Position numbers and translations under genes: made by a program. A stretch of DNA of 64,000 nt from Flaveria trinervia. Taxonomy: Eukaryota; Streptophyta; Magnoliopsida; Asterales; Asteraceae. Within the stretch, counting starts at the first letter, position 1; every line of letters starts with the position of its first letter. The DNA lies in contig CM046451.1 in NCBI GenBank assembly GCA_025506515.1, forward strand, positions 39,270,595 through 39,334,594, in the 5' to 3' direction. Under the pieces are notes generated by a model, which ran no database searches, was not told where the DNA came from, and worked only from the letters and a program-made list of their open reading frames with translations. Positions 58,649 through 64,000 of the stretch are shown here, in pieces.

Positions 58649-60827
58649 TTGTTTGCGTTTTTTGCGTATGTTTTTTTGTGTTTGAAGCTTGGGTACCTTA
58701 CCATATCAACTCACACCTATTTATACTTGTTTTAGAGGCAAAAACAACCAAAAACGGTCACATTTCGTCCCCAACGGCTAGAAAAAAAAACGGTCGAAAC
58801 CGGGTCCAACCGGGTTCAACTGGTTCGGGTCCGGTTCCGGGTCGGGTCCGGTTCCTATGCTTTCCAAACACCCCAAACCGGTTTGGACCCGCGGTTTTTC
58901 CTGGGTACGAACCGGGTACACCCGGTATCGGGTTGTACCCGGACCCGGGTCCGGGTCGGGTACACCGGGTCAGGTCCGTACCCGGTTTTTATGTGCAACT
59001 CTAAGTAGAAGTCAATAAGAAAAAAAAACGAAGTAAAATCCATCAAACTGAAAGATAATATTTATTATATATTTTAACAGTATTATTTATATAATACGCA
59101 TTATTTATTATTTATTAATAATAATTCAAGTTCTTAACGACTGATTTAGTGGTTGAAATGAATCTTCCACTAAAAATGATATTAGAATCTAATTCTTTTC
59201 TTGATTCGAACACTAAGATTAAAAATAAAATGATTTTCACAAACTTAAAAAGTTCGTGCTTGATTTACTTAATGAGTTATTAACCTTCTTAAAAAATGGG
59301 TTTATAATCAAATATATTGCTTTAATCAAAATCTATATTTTAATATGTCTTATCTCACTTTTTAAAGAGAAAAACCTTATGCGTTTGCCTAAACAAAAAC
59401 AACAAAATTAATCTTACCAAAAGTTGTTCCAAACAGGAGCACGGTTGAGTCCACTAAACCTTCAGATCTATAGTCATTGCAAAGTCATCTATAGATCAAT
59501 AAACTCTTTTCTTACTAGAAGACTTATCATAAATAAGTATTTAAAAAACAAAAAAAACACACACACACTTTGTGTTTTATTAGTGAACGGTTTATTTCAA
59601 GGTCGTCTCTGCAATATAATTTTTCACGTCATAGGCTTTGGGGCCCCTAAAATTAAGGGCCTTCACTTTTAAAATAAACTATAGTGAGTTTTTGTATTTG
59701 TATAGGTCAATGGAATTTTGAAAATGAAATAATACTTAATAGTTGAGTTTCGATGAAAATTTTGATGATTTGATATGTTATTGAAGAAACATAGCCTTTA
59801 TTGAAAATGAAATAATGCAATTCACAAAGCAAACAACTCTTCCTAAGTTCCTTTCACTTCGATTAATCTGATCGACATCGGCTAACCCTTTATTGCTTAT
59901 TATTGTTCAAAGAAATCAACTATTAAGGAGTCACACTTAGCACATCAAGTTTTCTTTAATTATTGTTTTTTGTTGAAAGAAATTTAATTAGATTGTTTGT
60001 GTTTAGATTTCGTTTTACAAAAAGGCATCAATTTTTAGTTTGATTGGAGCCCTCAAAAACGTTAAACTTAGAAAGAATTTACAGAGGCCAGCTTTAGTTT
60101 TTATAGAGAATAATGTTACTATGATTAAGGTCAAGTCGTTAAGGTGATGAATAAGTTGACTAGAGAGAAAAATGATGATTTCTATCAAGTTATTTGATGA
60201 ATATGGTACTTGATAAACGATCGATTGAAAAACTAATAAATAGACATTAGTTAATTGGTTGAACGTCTACATGAAACATTATATATTCTTAAATATAATG
60301 TGACTATTTCCTTTACCATAGAATCTTGTTTTATTCCAGCAAATCCAAAAATCCTCAATGCTAATTTCGTGATAGATAAAAACTTCAAAAATAAAAAATA
60401 TCATATTCATCTCTTTATAAATGTTACCAGAAGTACTTATACAGTTATTACACTTTTTGTAATTTGATAGTTAATCCTTCTCAACATGTCACATCAACAA
60501 TCTACTTATTCTTTCATGAATACGTTTTATCTACAACACTACCATACACATTGTTTCACATGGGTTATGGGCCCCAGTGTGCAGCAACAACACCTGTTCT
60601 TGGTGACAAGTGAAATTTCGCAAGCGGCCAGCATAGAACAATACATGCCTGGTGTGCAACTACCCCCTTACTCATGTGTGGCATATGGGTCATGCATTGG
60701 GGATAGTCATATTAATTTGGTCTATATATTTTTGATGCCTTATATGAAAATAAATGTTTAGAATTTATACATGGAATGGTCAAACCATAATGGCTAGAGT
60801 GTTGAATCGTTAGATACAACCATTGGC

Positions 60828-61020
60828 AGTGGTTAATAGGGACCGGGGTGAGGGTGGGGCACTGTCCCCCCTCTTTTTTGTCGGTAATGTAAATTTTAGA
60901 TTCGTTTGTGTAAATTTTAAGTCAGGTGGTGTAAATATATATATGCGTATGGAGTTTGCCCCTCCCCCTTTAAAAAAATTAATTGCACCCCCGCCTCCTA
61001 CTATAGAAGAATTATAACTC
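60828..61020. other. G/C-rich island, possible DNA-transposon remnant
   Basis: ACCGGGGTGAGGGTGGGGC at one end and GCACCCCCGCCTCC at the other bracket an AT-rich core with three TGTAAAT/TTTTAAGT-type words. Such opposed G-rich and C-rich ends in AT-rich DNA are common in non-autonomous hAT-like elements. No target duplication could be set. Confidence 0.3.
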
Positions 61021-62230
61021 CTCCATTGGATACAAGTCAATGAAGTGTGGTTGATTTAGTATGCTTGATAATCAAATTTGATTAAAACTGTCGCTACAGG
61101 GCAAAATGAAATAGGATTATAGTTATTTAAACTTAATTTGATTAGTTAGATTAATTGGATCCTCTTTATAACAATGTTGTTGGGTATTATAATGTTTCTT
61201 AATTTATTAGGTCCTTATAGAACACATAATTGGTGATAGATTTATAAAATTTGTTTTAATTTTGTTAATCACCACCCAATACTTAAACAATAAAAAATAA
61301 TATTTCGAGTTTTTGATAAGTTTCTTCTCTGTGCAGTTGCTCACTCCCCACACCCTTAATGTCAGCCATTATTACTTATATGTTGTATAGATTGTTTGTA
61401 ACGCTATAACTAATTCTTCACACACGCAGGTTCAACCAACACAACACATGAGCATGCTTTGCAATACACATTACAATCAATTGTTCTTGATGACGTAGCG
61501 CGCAAAAAGGGCAAGTCGGCTACAACGTTGCATGCATAGAGTGCGGTTGCGATCTTAGCCATCAATGACTTATCAACAATGCGTTAGGGATAGTCTTATT
61601 GATCATAATAAAAAGGACGTGAAGCATCCACCCAATGGCTGTCACGTGACAAACTTTAAATATACACTTTTTTGTAGTTTTTGAATTATATTTGATTGAA
61701 GGTGGAACTTAATATTACATCAGACATTGACATTGTGGTAGGAGCGTCTTTTCTTAGAACTTCTACTTCCACAGCAATAAGTTTCTCTTATATTTTGAAC
61801 ATGCCATACGAAATGTTTATTTTACCTATCTTTTCATATATATCTTTTTTTTAAATCGACTTTCCATGAAACAATAAGTATAATATAAAAAACCTAATTG
61901 TATTATCAATCGAATTGTAATGTATTGTTAGAAAAAAATGATAAAAATAAATAAATAAATAGACACCTCTTAATTATTTTGGTTGAATGTAATTTCTAAT
62001 CTAATAACATAACATGATAGTTTGAACTTATGATATTTTAGGTTACATGTTTAAACCTGACTCAATAACGTTTTACAGAGTGATAGGTTTTTTTTAATAT
62101 GTTTTTGAATGAACATCATCAATATGAACATTTGATATTCTATTTTAGAAATTGTTTACTTGAGTATTAATGATAGTATATAATTTATGAAAAAAAATAT
62201 TATTTTGGTCGAATAAAGTAAAAACAAATG

Positions 62231-62266
62231 AATATAAATATAAATATAAATATAAAAAATATATTT
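62231..62266 (+). promoter_or_regulatory. ATAAAT repeat / candidate TATA region of the BTB-NPH3 gene
   Basis: Tandem ATAAAT units run into AAAAATATATTT, about 350 bp upstream of the start codon. This may be the core promoter if the leader is about 300 nt long. No other TATA-like block is clearer between here and the ATG. Confidence 0.3.
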
Positions 62267-62576
62267 GTAAACCAAGCTCCTCCTCTGCCTGACTAGTAGG
62301 TCTGTGAGTTGCTGATCCATCGTGTGTCTGTTTTTTTTTTGTTTTGTTTTGTTTATTAATCACATTTCTCTGTATCTTCCCCGCAACGCAACGCCGAAAC
62401 TAGTTTACTTAAATCGAAGCAAACCCTTTTCCCTTTGTCTCTTACTCATTTCAGAATCATTTTTTTCATCTCTACCACTTTGTCTTCACATCTTCTCTCC
62501 GCTAAAATCCACCCCCAATTCAAGATTCCCACTAAATTTCACTCTTCTGTTTCTTCCTTTTAAGGTTATTATAATT

Positions 62577-62610
62577 TTGTTCTTCTTCTTCTTCTTCTTC
62601 TTCTTCTTCT
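62577..62610 (+). repeat. (TTC)n tract in the 5' leader
   Basis: About eleven TTC units end four bases before the ATG at 62614. Pyrimidine tracts of this kind are common in plant 5' leaders. Confidence 0.9.
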
Positions 62611-62613
62611 CCA

Positions 62614-62676
62614 ATGGATGCTACCTGTGATCTTGAGGTGGATGTTAATGGTCAACAAATCTTCTTCATTCATAAG
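62614..62676 (+). CDS. BTB/POZ domain NPH3-family protein, exon 1 (partial gene)
   Basis: ATG at 62614 opens 21 codons, MDATCDLEVDVNGQQIFFIHK, followed by a splice donor (AAG|GTAATG at 62677). The phrase CDLEVDVNG...F with a terminal basic residue is the conserved opening of plant NPH3-type BTB/POZ proteins, whose first exon often ends at this point. Such proteins are substrate adaptors for CUL3 ubiquitin ligases, and founding members act in phototropin signalling. The rest of the BTB domain and the NPH3 domain are not in the window, so the call rests on this short but characteristic segment. The initiation context is CCAATGG. Confidence 0.7.
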
Positions 62677-64000
62677 GTAATGCAGTTTCTTTCTATCCCA
62701 TTTGCACAATTCTGTGTCGTTTTTGTTGCTCATTATGATTTTATTACCTCTTAATTTGTCTGCGTTCATTGTACTGACAAATTAATTATTTTTATTACGG
62801 TAAAATTTGCATTTATTATCAAGTTTTTGTTTCTTCTAACACTAAATTATCCATCTTTTTTCATTCTTGTTCTCACCCTTTACTTATATTATTATATGTA
62901 TATATCGAGTAAAGCAAGGTTCTTTTCTTCTCAAGACATCAAATTTTCAAGATTCTTTATGATTTACTATTTTTATTCTTTATGATTGAGCTTTCTGTAT
63001 GAAAGTGTCATCATCTTTGGGTTTAAGTGTGTATAATTGTATCTATGGGTTGTATGCAATTTATTAGTCTTGTTAATAGTTGATATGATTATGTTTTCCA
63101 TAAATGTCCTGTGGGGGAAGGGGGTTGGGTTATCATGTGGGTACCAAGTGACATTGGATCCATTATTATCACTGCAACTCATGTAAAAATTAATGAACAT
63201 TCTTTTTACTTTCACTTTGTTAATCTTAACTAAATAATTTCAATCAATTTGATTGGATTTTTGATAATTAAGAACAGTTTTAAAATCCATCAAAAAAAGT
63301 AATATGTATATGGGATGCTATTTATTGCAATGTGGTTGTTACTACCATCGAGTGGCGCGAGATAAATATTTGAGTAAAGAGGTCCGCATCCGGCTTACAC
63401 TAGTTTCTGAACTTTAACCATATCCCTATTGCAACTTGCATTTTACATAATCTTATTGGTTAGCATGGTGTTTGTAGAGTTAATGAGTTTCCCTATAACA
63501 AGATTTAACAATGAGAAAAGTAATGTATAAAAAAACTTTGGTTGATACTAATTAAAAGAAAAGATTCTTTCTCCTATATACAATTTATTGCATACAATGA
63601 CCTCTCACCATTCTTTGCTGCAAAATGGTCCTATTTTTCTACTTTATACCAATCTTCTTTCCATTTTACATAAATATATTACCTTTTGTGGTGCTTTAAA
63701 TGCCCTGTAAAACTGCTCTTGTGTAGTTACCTTGAGTTGTACAATCTCCAAATGTTTTCACTTTTGATCTGTAAGACTAAAAAAGTAGCATGTTTGACTT
63801 TATTGGTTTAACAATTTGTTTCTAGGATTCAACATTTATACATTCTGACTTTTTAGATCAAATAAGCTCATTCTAGGATTTGAACTCTCAAGCGTTGTTA
63901 AGGGTTTCCCAAGGCTTTTGTGGTTATGTACAGAGATACATTTTGACTTTTATGATCAATTGGATCACTTACAAGATTCAAAGTTTCATTTATCCTTACT
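62677..64000 (+). other. Intron 1 of the BTB-NPH3 gene, running off the window
   Basis: It starts GTAATG. It is T-rich throughout, and I find no segment resembling the next BTB block (a Ser-Gly-Arg-Leu helix and following strand) before the window ends. The intron is therefore at least 1.3 kb, unless a short exon was missed. Confidence 0.5.

Larger units (their letters stand above)
56045..59003 (-). mobile_element. hAT-family DNA transposon
   Basis: The element is about 2.96 kb and flanked by perfect 8-bp repeats AGTAGAAG (56037-56044 and 59004-59011), the size expected of a hAT target duplication. It contains a hAT transposase on the minus strand. Both subterminal regions (56053-56260 and 58795-58990) are built of many CGGGT/ACCCG words in unusually GC-rich sequence. 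A canonical-looking terminus TAGACATGGGC starts at 56053, 8 bp inside the left repeat, so the exact left end is uncertain. The other end reads TAGAGTTGCAC in complement. Confidence 0.85.
59012..62613. other. Intergenic DNA upstream of the host gene
   Basis: No convincing gene is seen. It is AT-rich with scattered short ORFs of no recognisable similarity. 59640-59670 (GGGGCCCCTAAAATTAAGGGCC) and 60828-61020 contain G/C-rich words that look like fragments of old DNA transposons. The last few hundred bases should hold the promoter of the gene starting at 62614. Confidence 0.5.

Noticed and set aside
60486..60761. 91-codon ORF
   Set aside because: It has no recognisable similarity or codon bias, and no splice or start context stands out in this intergenic region.

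Overview
The window is nuclear DNA of a flowering plant, almost certainly a eudicot. It is a retrotransposon nest that ends, at its right edge, at the start of an ordinary plant gene. The evidence is several large Ty1/copia elements (pol order protease-integrase-RT-RNase H, initiator-Met tRNA primer sites, GGGGGAGTT polypurine tracts), a Ty3/gypsy fragment, a hAT DNA transposon, and one exon with a GT splice donor. The 11-12 kb size and the extra gene after pol fit the SIRE/Maximus lineage. The wording of the F/G pol resembles Asteraceae elements as I remember them; this is weak evidence. I see no rRNA, tRNA, CRISPR or bacterial feature.

Layout, left to right. 1-4472: 3' half of copia element A (+), with a downstream gene and the 3' LTR. 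4473-6159: Ty3/gypsy gag fragment H (-), cut on both sides. 6160-42924: copia element B (-). Its reverse transcriptase is split by F (12387-36759, -, target-site duplication AGCTT). F is itself split by the closely related G (14446-26719, +, duplication GTATA). 42925-45320: the 3' tail of a second B-family copy (B2), an LTR of another family (D), and the 5' end of copia element C (-). 45321-46149: AT-rich DNA. 46150-54775: a much older B-family copy E (+), lacking gag and 5' LTR, whose RNase H region is split by a solo A-family LTR (49585-50287, duplication CATAT). 56045-59003: a decayed hAT transposon (-) flanked by an 8-bp repeat. 59012-62613: AT-rich intergenic DNA. 62614-62676: exon 1 of a probable BTB/POZ NPH3-family gene (+), the only host gene I can support.

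No element looks autonomous: every gag, pol and 3' gene carries stops or frameshifts, though F and G are recent enough that their products are easily read. The most interesting thing is a shared architecture. Elements A, B/E and F/G all have a large extra gene between pol and the 3' LTR. In B, F and G it follows a 0.7-0.9 kb spacer that contains a TATA box and an array of short palindromic words. The words differ between families and recur in the LTRs. This suggests a separately promoted gene with family-specific cis signals. In addition, G lies inverted inside F, so read-through from F's 5' LTR would give an RNA with roughly 10-kb complementary arms.
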